Source: Epinephelus fuscoguttatus (taxonomy: Eukaryota; Chordata; Actinopteri; Perciformes; Serranidae). From it: a stretch of DNA of 64,000 nucleotides. The position numbers and the translations under genes were made by a program. Shown here in pieces: positions 51,201-61,913 of the stretch (positions are counted from its first letter, which is position 1; each line of letters opens with the position of its first letter). The notes under the pieces were generated by a model. It was not told where the DNA came from, did no database searches, and worked only from the letters and a program-made list of their open reading frames with translations. The stretch is taken from assembly GCF_011397635.1 (NCBI RefSeq), contig NC_064769.1, forward strand, positions 19,671,207 through 19,735,206, read 5' to 3'.

Positions 51201-53369
51201 CTCCATTATCCATATTATTAATAAAATGTAGGTAAAGGAGCTGAATGTGACATTCAGAGCATTAATATGGCAACAAACAAGATACAGTGGAGTAATGGTG
51301 TTGAGCAGAGAATAAAGTAACGCTCCCTGTGTGTGTGTTGTAATCTGAGCCTCTTCTTTCTGATACTGTGATAGATGTTCCAGCTGCACATGCACGTTAA
51401 TGCATGTGAGTCCCTGGGTACGTATCCCACTGGCTAGCTAATTGGCGCCGCTCTGCACTGCACTCATACAGCAGTTACTGGTGATAACGCCATCCCAACT
51501 AATGACGGCAGGACAATGTTTTCATGGAAGTGTAACACCCACCTTTGGTTTCCCTACATTAACAGTGTTAGCTTTGTCAGCACTGTTGCTGTTGTAAGCA
51601 CTGTTTACGCTATTAGCAATGTTAGCTGCTAGCCACCAGCTCAGCTACCTCCATGTTGAGAGCCGTGTGCAGGCAATCCCCGCTCAGACTCTGAAGCACA
51701 GATACGTCCCATATGTTGCATTTATCTTCTAAGAAACCCCTGTGGCTGATATAATACATGACATTATAAGATTTTTATTACTGATGCAAAATTGTGTGAG
51801 CAGACTTTTACTGTCGTAGCTGGTCGAGATTGAGCTAGTTTTAACTACTTTATCCACTGACGAATTTAAGGGAAAGAATGTGGTGATACAGACAGGCTTT
51901 TTTCCTTGAGAGGACAATATGTGTGAATAGCTGTTGCACACATTGTGGATTTTTTTTTTGTAATATATGTTTTATTTGTTGCATTTTAAATGGGTTTTGA
52001 TTGGCTGCTACTTCTGCCAGGTCTCTCTTGTAAAGGAGATATTTAGTCTCAATGGGACTTCCTGGTTAAGTAAAGGTTAAGTAAATAAAATTTAAAGTCA
52101 GGTAGTTTAGTTCAGTGGTTCCTAATCTAGGGGTTAGGACCTTCAAAAGTGTCACAAGATAAACTTTGAGGGGTCAGAAGCTAAAAAGGTTGGCTACCAC
52201 TGGCTTAATCTTTAACAATAATGTGTATTTTAAAGGTTTATTATACTTTTTTTAAATGGAAAATCCTAATCTGAAAAGTAATGACAATAGTTACAAGATA
52301 CATGTGGTAGAGTAGAAGTACCATAAATTGGAAAGACCTGACTAAAGTACAAGCAGTACAGTACTTGAGTGAATGTAGTAGTTACTTCCCACCACTACTT
52401 TCAAGACATATGTTTGTTTCCATTCATTTTACAGCATATAAATCAGCTTGCAGAGTTTTTAAACTTGCTTGAGTATGTTTTCCATCACAGTGAACAACTT
52501 GCTGTCTTTATATTCATCACATTATACAAACATAATCGTCCTATACCTGCCTGCGATGGTCTTAATTGAGCCTGTGTCTTTTTTACCGGCTGTTGTCTGT
52601 TCTAATAATGGCTGGCTGTTTCTGTTATTCCATATCTGTTAGCTGTTAACAGTGTGTTGCTGTAAAGCAGCATGCATGCTTAGCCAACCTTCCCTGTATG
52701 AATACAGAGTAAAGAACATGAGCTATTCCTCAGCAGTGATTTAACCCTGAAAGAGAGACAAAGTGATATAAATGATAATTGAAATGACACTTCTTGTATT
52801 TCCGTGTGAACCACATGGATATTATTTCGGAGGTTTTTGCATTAAAAAGGTTGGTTCAGTGAATGACTCAGTAATTATGAATGTCAGTGTTTCCTTGAAT
52901 GCACCATGAGGAAGAGTCCCTGCTCAGAACTGCACGCAATGATTACATAATTGTGACATAGAAAAAAATAAAAGCTGACTAAACATTGGCTGTGAGGGAT
53001 TATTCCAGCACGTTTCCAGTCTGCAAGTTGAAACCATGCAGTCCAAACATCTAGTGAACAATGTACAGTGAGTAAGACACGCACTGTATGAAACACTTTT
53101 CATCATCTACTATCAAACTCATTACTATCACTCCCACAAGTCTTGTTTACCTTGCGTCTGAAGACAGAGAAGGCCAGTCCACAGGCCTTGCATAGCTGTC
53201 CGGCGCTCCCTGAGCTGGTGGGGGGGTAGGTGGAGTACCCAGCGCTGGGGGCGAAGCGGAAGGGCCCCGCCCCTGCTCCGAACCCCGGCTGCTGCGCCCG
53301 CACCGTGCCCGTGCCCATCACCTCGTTCAGCAGCCCACAGCATGACGCCCACATGGACGATGCCCCCGC
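39053..53369 (-). CDS. rnf34: RNF34 RING-type E3 ubiquitin ligase (5' coding exon not found)
   Basis: Six coding exons were placed: 53369-53151, 48968-48483, 43440-43378, 43226-43025, 42928-42905 and 39237-39053. Phases agree throughout and give 387 residues from the Met at 53354, plus AGASS before it (human RNF34 is 372). Domains: FYVE-like zinc finger ([14 protein letters not shown] through ENLRCCTTC), a first SAP-like motif ([16 protein letters not shown]), a long acidic tract, a second SAP-like motif ([15 protein letters not shown]), and the C-terminal RING, residues 340-375 ([26 protein letters not shown]). The family ubiquitinates caspases, p53-pathway proteins and PGC-1alpha in cytoplasm, membranes and nucleus. 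Human RNF34 begins MKAGATSMWAS, so a tiny exon coding about Met-Lys should lie upstream; none was found to 64000. RFFL is the alternative family member, but the [14 protein letters not shown] start favours RNF34. Confidence 0.95.
39759..40843. mobile_element. Large foldback element with nested palindromes, inside an rnf34 intron
   Basis: The left arm (39760-40035, ttacagctgtatgtgttctg, gcagcacacccggcatggag) returns inverted in the right arm (40580-40842, ctccttcatgccaggtgtgc, agaacacatacagccgtaac). Each arm is about 270 bp. Two smaller palindromes sit between the arms (40041-40160 and 40160-40579). No transposase is encoded. Confidence 0.82.
40160..40579. mobile_element. Nested short element with CACACCGGG ends
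   Basis: Terminal inverted repeats AACAGTGTGTTCACACCGGG and its inverse (cccggtgtgaacacactgt) bound a GC-rich, CG-rich interior full of 'attcgc' and 'ctcgcg' motifs. Composition differs sharply from the AT-rich surroundings. Confidence 0.78.
41480..42095. repeat. Diverged tandem array with about 130-bp period
   Basis: The phrase accaccaaaatctaatca recurs at about 41748 and 41890, with a diverged form at 42025. Each is followed by 'caatttgaggaa'-like and 'gagatatcg..ttcacaagaatgagacg'-like phrases. At least three units. This resembles a widespread teleost repeat by recall. Confidence 0.65.
42905..42928 (-). CDS. rnf34: rnf34 24-nt microexon
   Basis: TGGAAAATGTGAGCATAACT plus GCAG lies between acceptor CTTTTAG and donor CAG|GTAACT. 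With the 1-nt overhang of the previous exon it codes MENVSITA, and it hands a 1-nt overhang to the RING exon. Skipping it keeps the frame, so an 8-residue-shorter form is possible. Phase and splice sites support it; no transcript seen. Confidence 0.75.
43025..43226 (-). CDS. rnf34: rnf34 exon with second SAP-like motif
   Basis: It codes [20 protein letters not shown] then [20 protein letters not shown] through [20 protein letters not shown], near-identical in type to vertebrate RNF34. Acceptor TTGTAG; donor CCA|GTACGA. Confidence 0.95.
43378..43440 (-). CDS. rnf34: rnf34 63-nt exon, poorly conserved linker
   Basis: Acceptor AAACAG precedes GAGCAGGAAGATACTCC; donor GAG|GTACAA. It codes [20 protein letters not shown] plus E, phase 0 on both sides. 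Similarity is weak, so support is mainly phase and splice sites. Confidence 0.75.
43505..43930. repeat. Teleost interspersed element ('gtgtagggtttagtggcatc')
   Basis: The start aaaggagcagtgtgtagggt, then gcatctagtggtgaggacag, and the distal phrases tttggtttgtctgtcctggg and gctactgtagaaacattgca are familiar from a very common teleost non-autonomous repeat. It lies in an rnf34 intron 65 bp beyond the acceptor side of the 63-nt exon. Confidence 0.6.
45784..46184. mobile_element. Short foldback element with GGGGAGAGCGGGGTCA ends
   Basis: Inverted termini taggggagagcggggtcagt and its near-perfect inverse (tgaccccgctctcccctac) lie 400 bp apart, with AT-rich non-coding DNA between. It looks like a MITE; target duplication is unclear. 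Confidence 0.75.
46749..47040 (+). mobile_element. LINE fragment, L2-like 3' end
   Basis: The plus strand reads [20 protein letters not shown] then [20 protein letters not shown] and SELLHQQS, the C-terminal end of an L2/CR1-type ORF2, followed by gtaaagcgtctttgagtatc, agtgctatataaatcc and a (TTA)n tail. It is truncated at its 5' end, lying in the opposite sense to rnf34. Confidence 0.85.
47041..47125. repeat. Fragment of foldback family B
   Basis: The phrase gcagaagaccagcaactcca then gaagtaaaatgtttttgtca and tggagtctgg matches the right arm of the family B copy near 8.2 kb. It abuts the LINE tail. Confidence 0.55.
47126..48408 (-). other. rnf34 intron sequence with no recognised feature
   Basis: No exon or clear repeat boundary was found. 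A short imperfect (CA)n tract lies at about 47960-47990. Confidence 0.4.
48410..48436. repeat. (TG)n tract just inside an rnf34 intron
   Basis: About 13 dinucleotides. In the rnf34 transcript this is a CA repeat starting 46 nt downstream of the exon 3 donor (GT at 48482-48481), the position where hnRNP L-bound CA repeats are known to affect splicing. Confidence 0.9.
48483..48968 (-). CDS. rnf34: rnf34 exon with end of FYVE-like finger, SAP-like motif and acidic tract
   Basis: It codes [60 protein letters not shown] then a run of about 30 mostly acidic residues ([13 protein letters not shown] onward) and a serine-rich tail. The acidic tract is coded by a GA-rich purine stretch. Acceptor CCACAG; donor CAG|GTTAGA. 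Confidence 0.96.
49044..49558. mobile_element. Foldback element family A, copy 3
   Basis: It starts TTAAAGGGACAGTTCACC and ends GTGGTGAACTGTCCCTTCAA; the right TTAA has decayed to TTCA. Its interior is about 245 bp shorter than copy 1. It sits only 75 bp upstream of the rnf34 exon 3 acceptor in transcript sense, near where the branch point should lie. Confidence 0.78.
49559..52110 (-). other. rnf34 intron, no gene seen
   Basis: Mostly AT-rich. 51430-51715 resembles sequence at 43.9-44.8 kb (shared phrases tcagctacctccatgttgag and agccgtgtgcaggcaa), so a diverged interspersed repeat is likely in both places. Confidence 0.45.
52115..52205. repeat. Interspersed repeat ('cctaatctaggggttaggac')
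   Basis: It reads tggttcctaatctaggggtt, gtcacaagataaactttgag then gggtcagaagctaa, a phrase set I recall from abundant teleost repeats. Diverged and non-coding. Confidence 0.5.
53151..53369 (-). CDS. rnf34: rnf34 first coding exon found (N-terminus and FYVE-like finger start)
   Basis: After acceptor CCGTAG it codes AGASS then [20 protein letters not shown], a Gly/Ala/Pro-rich stretch, and [14 protein letters not shown] ending AAG|GTAAAC. The AGASS-MW join matches human AGATS-MW, so this is an internal exon preceded by a short Met-Lys exon. The acceptor lacks a normal pyrimidine tract; a UG repeat lies there instead. Confidence 0.95.
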
Positions 53370-53920
53370 CTACGGAGTACACACACAGAAACACACACAC
53401 ACACACATTTAAAACTTTTAGAGAAATCTCTGACAGAAGTTTAGATGGATTATTGAAACATCTCTCCGGCATCATCAGTGACAGACGTGAATATCTTCTT
53501 TATGAATATTTATGTCTTGTGCATAATTTACTACACATCTCCTCAAAATTCAGTCTGCCATATCTGGAATCGCTGGAGGGATATATGCCATTCTTTTGAA
53601 CAAAAATCCCTTATTTGGTTTTTTGATGATGGCACGGAACGTCTGTGTAACACACTGGCCCAAATCTCCTATGGGTGTTAGATTCTATTGAGAGCTCGTG
53701 ACTGTAAAGGTCGCAGCATCACATCTTTTTCATACTGATCCAACCAGTCTGTGAGCTATTGTGTGCTGTATGCAAATATTTCATTCAAGTTTTTTCCTTC
53801 AATTGTTCAACCATCTGTATAACATTTATTTACAATTATTGTAAAACTATTCTTATTTATACCATAGCACTGATTTAAAGCATATCAGCCAGTCCTTTGC
53901 TCAATAGTACCAAAACTGGC

Positions 53921-55174
53921 TTAAAGGGAATCTTAAGTATTTTTTAACCTGGCCCTTATTTCCTGATGTTTCTGTGTAGAAGTGACTAATGAGAACATAG
54001 GTTTTTGAAATTGGTCCAGTAATTAGCAAGAGCGCTGCAGCCAGCAGCTGCTAAACAGGATGCAGTGTAACCCTTTAAGGCAATAGTGCAATGTCTATGT
54101 ACATCCACTAGGGCCTGTACACATGCAGTGATTTTTGCTTCCACAAATTTATTGTTGTCAATATAACCATATGGTAGGTGCGCTCAAAAGCGAGGGCAGC
54201 GCCATTGCGACACACAAGCGTTCAAAGCACCTGTTTTTCAGGGCATGATGGTTGCAATGTGCACCACAAGTCATGTGATGAGGAAAAACCAATCACAGCT
54301 GGCAGATATCTTTCCCCTCTTCCATTAATATCAGTCTATGATAAATATTTAGAAGAAGACATTTTAATGCAGGGCTACTCAGAGCTTTATGTCTGTCCTA
54401 TGGCTTTATACACACTTAAAAAACAACACCTGCAAAAAACATGAACTCTGCACTTGGTATTTCTGGTAAGTAGGCTATGATATGGTGCTGGTGATGGTTG
54501 CTTAGCAACATCAGATGCAACGTCCCTCCACACCCTTGAAAGTTGTCACAGAGTAGGCACATGAGTAGCAGCCAGTGCCCGACCCCACATTTTTTCAGGC
54601 ATTTAAAGCGACACATGTGTTTTGGCCTTTAAGCAACAGTGCTACAGTTGGGTTGCAACATAATCTTCGAGGCAAAATTTAATCATCAAGGTACGTCCAC
54701 TAAAACTGGACAAGCTGGCTCAGATTGTTATATGTTAAACTGTCTGAAAATATTATGGAAAGGAACCTAAAAAGAAACATTTTTTCCTCACTTTTTGTTA
54801 GATCTGGGTCTGTTTGCTACTGTCTTCCTGCAGCAACTCTCGTGAGACTTCAGAACGAGACCTCCCCTTGAGTGAGACTTGGTTAGACACAATAACAAGC
54901 AGACTGGATCGAGCAAAAGGTAAACAATCTGAGGGAAACAGAAGGTAAACAATCTGAGTCTGATAGTGGCAAAAACAGGCACATTTAGTGGATGCACACT
55001 GAAGATGCGCAATTGCCCCAAAGACTACATTGCAGCCTATTTTGAGACTGCCAGCCACAGCGCTCTCGCTCAATACTGGACCAATTTCAAAGATTGTTGT
55101 TGCCATTAGTCACTTAGACACAAAAACATGGGAAAATAAGCTCCAGGTTGAAAAATACAGAAGTTCCCCTTTAA
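53921..55174. mobile_element. Foldback element family C, copy 3 (enlarged)
   Basis: The left end is TTAAAGGGAATCTTAAGT then attttttaacctggccct; the right end is ccaggttgaaaaatacagaa then ttcccctttaa. TTAA lies at both edges. At 1254 bp it is longer than copies 1 and 2, which suggests a further insertion in the middle (about 54.2-54.7 kb). Non-coding. Confidence 0.75.
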
Positions 55175-57715
55175 GGAGAAGGAGATAGTCTCCTGTGGTA
55201 TGGGTTCAGAGAGAAAATGAATGGGAAGCAAAGAGAGAAGGGGGGAGATACTGGGCAGCAGCACATTATTGAGAGTGCTCTGTAGCAGTCTTTGAGGTTA
55301 GAGATAATTAGACAGAAGTAGACACTAAAAGCTCCTATTAATGACAATCTCTAAAGAGATCTACGAGTTAAATTTCTCAGTCACTGCGTTATTTAGTACA
55401 ATTTGATAAACAAATTAGCCACACAGAGGCAGAGGATGTGTCAGCAGTCTCAGCCACACAGCAAATATCATGTTGCCTCCCTACATCCCAAGGAAACACG
55501 CAAACCAGCTTGAAGTTAGTGTACTTAAGTTAAAGTGTGTCAGATGTGTTTGCTGACCACAAGACAGGCCAGACACAAGGAGCAAAGATGGCGTGATGGG
55601 AGCCACGGCTCCTTGGAAGCATACTGATGAGAGGAGGAGGGAGGGGGAGGACGGCGAGGAGAGAATATGTCTTCTGTTGTTCCCCCAGCCTGCAGAATCA
55701 ATAGCTGACATGAGCATAATGTAAGCCCTCTGTGGTTCCCGGCTCGATGCGGAAAACAATGGAATTCACAGGGTCCTGCCACGTCTCTTCTTAAGGCAGT
55801 GCTCCGCTCCGACTTGTCACAAACACCCTGTGATCTGACCTCACCCATCTGCTTAGGGATTCGTTATGTAATCTTAGGAGCGAGGCACTATATGTACTGT
55901 AGAGTCACGGCAAGAAGGATGAAGTCCCTGCTGCAGTTTAACAGTCAGGATGGATTTCTAATGGCTAAATCTGTCATTAAACTGGATCATCACCATCACT
56001 TTAAATAATTTGTTTTGTCTAACTAGCAGCCCAAACTCTGAAAATATCAAATTTACAGACATATAAAAAGGGGAAAATCAGCAGACCCTTGAATTTGAGA
56101 AGCAGGAAGTGGTGAATGTCTGGTATTATTGTTTTATAAATGCCTTAAAGGTTTAATAAATGACCAAAATCATTGTGAATACTTTTCTGTAGAGTTTCAG
56201 CACTAATATTTTGTGAATTTCTCATCTAAACCTCAGTTAAATCCACCACAAGCAGCTCACTTTATCGTGACCGACTCCTCCAGCTTCATGTGCACAATAA
56301 AACCATGATGCATAACAACTTGAATTATTTGCCCGTGGCGTAAACTTGACCTGATGTTCAGCTGCTAAAAAGTCTGCCGGGTTAGATGCAGCCTCTCCTC
56401 ATATGGGTGTGAAAGCCCCTAAAAGGGAATATTAACTGCATTCTCAGGCATGAGGATGAGGAGCCGCTGCAGTCTGGCCACCAAAACAGTCTTATCTGGC
56501 TTTGAGCCAGCAGCACGAGGTCCCTCTGTCACTTCAATTAGCACACTGTAAGCTCTGCAGGCAGGGAGTCCCGAACAAACAAGAGACAAGTGCAAACATC
56601 ACATGTGCTACTTTGTTTTGATTTTACTTTTATCTTTTATATTCTCTTGACAGCTCCATCACTCGAGATAAACCTCTGGGAGCACTGTGTTTGTGTTATT
56701 CCAATCACCTAGGACACTCTTGGGTGTCAGGTCTGAGCCAAATAATTGAGATATTTCTCACACTGCTGCTGGATCCTCAACATCAAATAGGGTCAGAAAA
56801 CAGCCCAGCCCCAGTGTGCACACAGACAAACACAAACACGGAGAGAGGGGGAGAGCAGCAAACAGTTACTGAGGCACAGATTTAAATAGAAAAATCCAAA
56901 AGGGAGGAAAATCAGCAATGTTCAGGCTTCGAGTGGTGCCGTGATCTGACCTCATAAAATTACTTTTGAGGATAAGAAATTTAAAAATTGCATCCACACA
57001 GACAAGTGTAACCATATGGGACGGGAGCCTGGATGGGGCCTAAATGGGTCATGATGTGGGGACTGGACTGTTTAACTAGAACTGAAAACCAGTCTGACAC
57101 CAAGAGAGAAAACAACATCAAGTAACTTTGTGTATCTACTGATTTATCTGAAAAGTTGCTGCTGGTGGTTTGTATTTCATCAACAAATGAAAACAATGAC
57201 GACGTTAATGTGATTAAAGGGGCAATGCACTGATTATACACATGGAGTTCAGTCATCGCAAACAGTACTACACAGCCTGTGAAAACAGTTGTAATGTCTT
57301 TTGTGGTTCTGGTGGAGATTTCTAAAGTCGGACAAAATACCTCTGATGATTAAGCTTCATTTATAATAGCACGAGACATCGTGGCACAGGCCTCTGTAGC
57401 TGGCACACAAGCTACAAACATGATCAGAAGCGTTTATGTGCAACACGTTGTTTGTTACACTATGCTTCAAAACATCAGGTGGTACACAAATGAAATATTC
57501 TGATGATAAGCAGGAAGTCAACGAATGTTACTAGAAGAACATTACCAAAAAAGTAGGCTGCCTCGCAACGGTAGTAACCACCAATGTACCGCCAAACATT
57601 GCATTTGTGTACTGTAATTATAACTGTCACCTACCCCAAAGTCAAAATGATTTTATATCACTTTGTCTCCGCCACTTTTTTCCCCAGTGTGTTGGAATAT
57701 TTGTCCCCAATGACT
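55175..57715 (-). other. Sequence upstream of the rnf34 exons, no gene seen
   Basis: No exon or clear repeat boundary was found. It may be rnf34 intron 1 or 5' flank. Small open frames have no family resemblance. Confidence 0.4.
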
Positions 57716-58214
57716 GAAAGGAAATGACCATTTTAGAATGAAAATACAGACAGTGCTGACTGACCCTCGTGCCGACAAGAAGTCCAGTGTAGTTTTTTAA
57801 TCCACAAAACTCGTTCGGGGTACCGCCAGAATAACAGCTACACTTGAAGTGCATGGAACCCACATTTTGAAAATGTAATAAGACTCTAATGCATTTCAAA
57901 AACATCAGAACAGCTCGTCCGTCGTAATCCAAGTGCCCTGAAGCTGCGCCATGCAAAATTGACTTGAAAAGTTGTAATTTACTCCACTTTTATAACATAA
58001 TTTCTCACCGTGGTCAGTTAGCCTGCCCTACAGGCGTGCTGTGTTTACACGGCAACTCCCGCGAGACTCGAGAACTAGCACCACCACTAGCAATCAGCTA
58101 GGCTCACTCACACAAGTTTTGTGGATTAGAAAACTACAGTGGACTTCTTGTCAGCATGAAGGTCAGTAAGTACTGTCTGTATTTTCATTCTAAAGTGGCC
58201 ATTTCCTTTAAGGT
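57716..58214. mobile_element. Foldback element, about 500 bp
   Basis: The left arm (aaaggaaatgaccattttag, acaagaagtccagtgtagtt) returns inverted in the right arm (aactacagtggacttcttgt, taaagtggccatttccttta). Arms are about 120 bp. Single copy in this window, non-coding. Confidence 0.75.
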
Positions 58215-58734
58215 CATTTAACTGTCCCTGTGGTCTCTCAGTAAAGAGTCATACAGATGTCTTTACGAGCGAACCTTTTCGGACATTCCTCCCTGTTGAA
58301 TTGAAAAGCACAGCTCTCTCAGTGGGCGCCTAGTTAAAAAAATTTGGAGGTGCATAACCTAGCGCCACAACAACTTCCAGCATTGACGCTCGACGCGAAA
58401 GGGGTGATTACATCATTTTCTAGTGCATGAGGCTCCTACCAAGACCCTCTGGTGGGCATAAACCATATTTTGGGTTCATTTCAGCTGATGACGTTATTCC
58501 AGCTTGGATTTGAGCCTTCAAATTTTTAACAAGAAGCCTGCATTACAAACAGAAGGTGTGGCATTTGATGAAAATGTATAATCCAGTTTTTCCTTATACA
58601 ACAGGACTAAAATTGAGGATATCTCTGCCCCTGCTGCTTTTATTTATATTGTTCTTTTCAAATCCACCTCAAGACCCCGCGTATTGGAAGTTCAGCACTA
58701 AATTTCTGGAGTCAAAGCTAGGGGTGGATGGTAA

Positions 58735-58876
58735 ACGAACCTTGTATGGCACCTTTCTAGCCTTCCAACCACTCAAAGTCCTCTTTACACTACGAGTCAC
58801 ATTCACCCATTCACGTACACGTTCATACGCTGGTGGCCGAGGCTACCATACAAGGTGCCATCTGCTACTCAGTTTT

Positions 58877-58924
<48 letters not shown>

Positions 58925-59050
58925 ATGGAACAGCCATCAGGAGCAATTTGGGGTTCAGTATCTTGCTCAACGATACTTCAACACCGCCGATCCTCCGATC
59001 AGTGGACAACCTGCTCTACCTTCTGAGCCGCGCCGCCCATGATAGCATGA
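58735..59050. repeat. Interspersed repeat with embedded (CA)n
   Basis: Phrases cctttctagccttccaacca, ctggtggccgaggctaccat, aggagcaatttggggttcag and gtggacaacctgctctacct are familiar from a common teleost repeat. A (CA)n tract (about 58879-58921) splits it. Confidence 0.6.
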
Positions 59051-61910
59051 TAGGGACAAATCTCTATCAGGGTGTGTGTAACCTCATGTCATGATAGTGG
59101 TTCGCAGAACATCATGACACAACATTTTCTGGTATTAGAATTGAGAAACAATAAAAAGATGGGAATGTTTTTAGTAAATCACACCTGAAAAATTAAAGTA
59201 CTTCATCAAATTGATGCAAAATTCCTGTAAATCCATTATCGCTGTGAAGCGGTCCAGCTCACTGATTTGCAACAGGCTCCACTGTGTTCTGTTAGAGATT
59301 ATGCGTGGATAGCTCCATCTGTATGAATGGTACGACCAAATCTCCGATCAGCTCATGGTATTTATCTTCATATTGTCTGTCCCTAGCACATGCATTTGCA
59401 AGCATCAGTATACAGATATACCAAACAGACAGCATTACGATGGTTTTCAGTGTAATCACCCATGCACTGTGAAACAGTTTTAGAGAGGGTCATCACTGAC
59501 GATCCATCCATCATCCACTGTCTCTCTATCGTATTTCATTTCCTCTTTCTCTCCGTTTAATCTTTCCCTCCCTTTTTTTCTCTGGCATCAACTGCAAATG
59601 TCACTCCTACTGTGAAAAGTGAGCTCCTCACTGCTGACACCGGAGAGTAATGTCGCCACTGAAAAATAAACTAATTCATTATCGTCTTTCGTTATTTGTC
59701 TAAAAACGACGAGGATAACGGTGATATTTCATCTAAATGAGGCATTACTCAAATAGTCTGGAGAGACACGCACGGAAAACTCAAGCTGCTACCAGCTAAG
59801 TTTGGATTTGTGTCTGCAAAATGACAGATTTAAACAGTTTACTCCAAAGGCAGAGGAGGATTTAGCCTGAAGAACACTTCTGGTGCAGAAATACAAACAG
59901 ATAAAGACTGCTGCGGAGATCGTCCTGCAATAACAAAACATGACTGGACTATTTTACAGAAATCTGCCGTGCCCTCTGGACTCTCTTTATAGCTTCAGAC
60001 TTCTTCACCTACTTTAGAAGAGTGAGTCATGAGTGCGTCCAGTCTCATTTGAAATAATCATGATCCACTGCGACATCAGTGCTACATCTTATCATTTCAT
60101 GAGAGATTTGTATTTGCATCCACGATGGATTGAAAATGAAACGATAAGAGGATTTTGAATAGAAAGTATATGTCACAGATCAAGTCATGGGTCCATCCCT
60201 GATTAAAATGGCATCGATAACTCGTACTGTGCAGCGGTCTTTCCCCGATTTGAGAAGTATGCTTACACAATTCGGCTAACACCGTCCGTTCCACAGGGGC
60301 AGAAAAGCTGCTTTTCAATTTAAACCAGATTAGTCAACAAAACATCACGTCCATTTTGTTTCCCTGGGACACAGGGAGCGATGCTTCACTGTCCACCAGG
60401 AGTTAAGCACCTCTGTGCTCTTGTCCTCCACAATAATGTCAAACAGCATTCAAACTTTAGCCCTACTGCATTTAAACTCGTACAAAAGTATTGAAATGAC
60501 TGCAGAAAACATACTTTAGTGAAATATTCATTGTGAAGAATGTGTCAGTGTTACTTCATCATTGCATTGTTGTGATTGAAGCTACTTTTCATTGAGTTTG
60601 AGCATCAGATAATAATGTTATTATGTGATCACAGCCCGAACTGACAACACATTGTAGAGACTGTAAAGGCTTCATACACCGCTGGCATGTTTATTCTCCT
60701 CACTGCACCATATTTAATGAGCTCCCTGTAGGTTTTACATGTACAACCCCGTTCTAGAAATAGTTTAATATTATATAAAATATTTTTCTATGCAGTGTTG
60801 TGGAGGGAGTTCTGCAAATAGAGTAGCCAGTCATAGTTTCTCTAGTTTTGAAGAAGAAATATGCAAACTTTAAATATGTGTTTATGAATGTGAGAAGACT
60901 AAATGGGTTGTAATGGAAGAAACAAGCACTACTTGGCTCTGATGGCTGTTTGGACAGGTATTATGTTGCCATATTTCCTCCCTGACCATAGGCAATATCA
61001 CAGACCAACACACATTAGACTAAATTATATTAGTTTTATAAGTGTTTCTCAGACCGTGATACAGACCTAGAATCATTGATCTGTTGGATTGCCTATGCTC
61101 CAGAACAAGCATATAAGATTATTTCACCTAAAAACAGTGCCTTTGTTTTTTTCCATTGTTGTCTGCATTAATTTGAGACTTCTGGAATCCTACTTTTTGG
61201 ACAAGAATACTAATTATTCTTTGTCCTGAAATGCCCAACAGTGAATTAAAATCCACACAGAGGCAGCAACTATTGATTACTTTCATTCTTGATTTATCTC
61301 TCGTTTATTTTCTTGATTAACTGAGTCGTTGTTTGGTCTATTAAATGTCAGAAAATGGAGAAAAATGTTGATCAGTGTTTCCCAAGGCCCAAGATGATGT
61401 CCTCAAATTGCTTTGCTTTGTCCACAGCCCAAATAGATTCAGTTTACTGTCACAGATGAGTAACGAAACCAGAAAATATTCACGTTTAAGAAGATGGAAT
61501 CAGAGAATTTGACTTCTCCCACCACCAGGGTTGCACACAGGTGTATTGCATACAGCCAGTGATTAGACTGAGATTGGTTATTTTTACCAGCCTATCCATT
61601 GTTGCCTCATGCATGCTCTGATGAAGGTTGAATAGACCGAAAGCTCAGCAATAAAATGAAACACTGCATAGATGTAAGTGTGCGGAAATCTTTTTTTCCT
61701 TTAAAAATGTACTCAAAGCAATTAATTGATGATCAAATTGGTTAGCCATTACTATAACAGTTGACAACTAATTGATCAATTGTTGCAAATCTACACAGAA
61801 GGGTGGCATTACTCCAAAACATATGGTGTATTTGAAAAGGGAATAGCTTATTTGAACAAAATTAAAGGCCGACATAGCTTTCTCAGGCCTGTAAATTTAT
61901 CTTTCCCTAA
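59051..61910. other. No supported feature
   Basis: No gene, RNA gene or repeat boundary was supported. Near 61540-61660 there is a phrase (gctctgatgaaggttgaata) of a kind common at retroelement 3' ends, too little to annotate. Confidence 0.4.
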
Positions 61911-61913
61911 ATC

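Noticed and set aside
61540..61660. Retroelement-like 3' phrase ('gctctgatgaaggttgaata')
   Set aside because: Too short and isolated to define an element or its borders.
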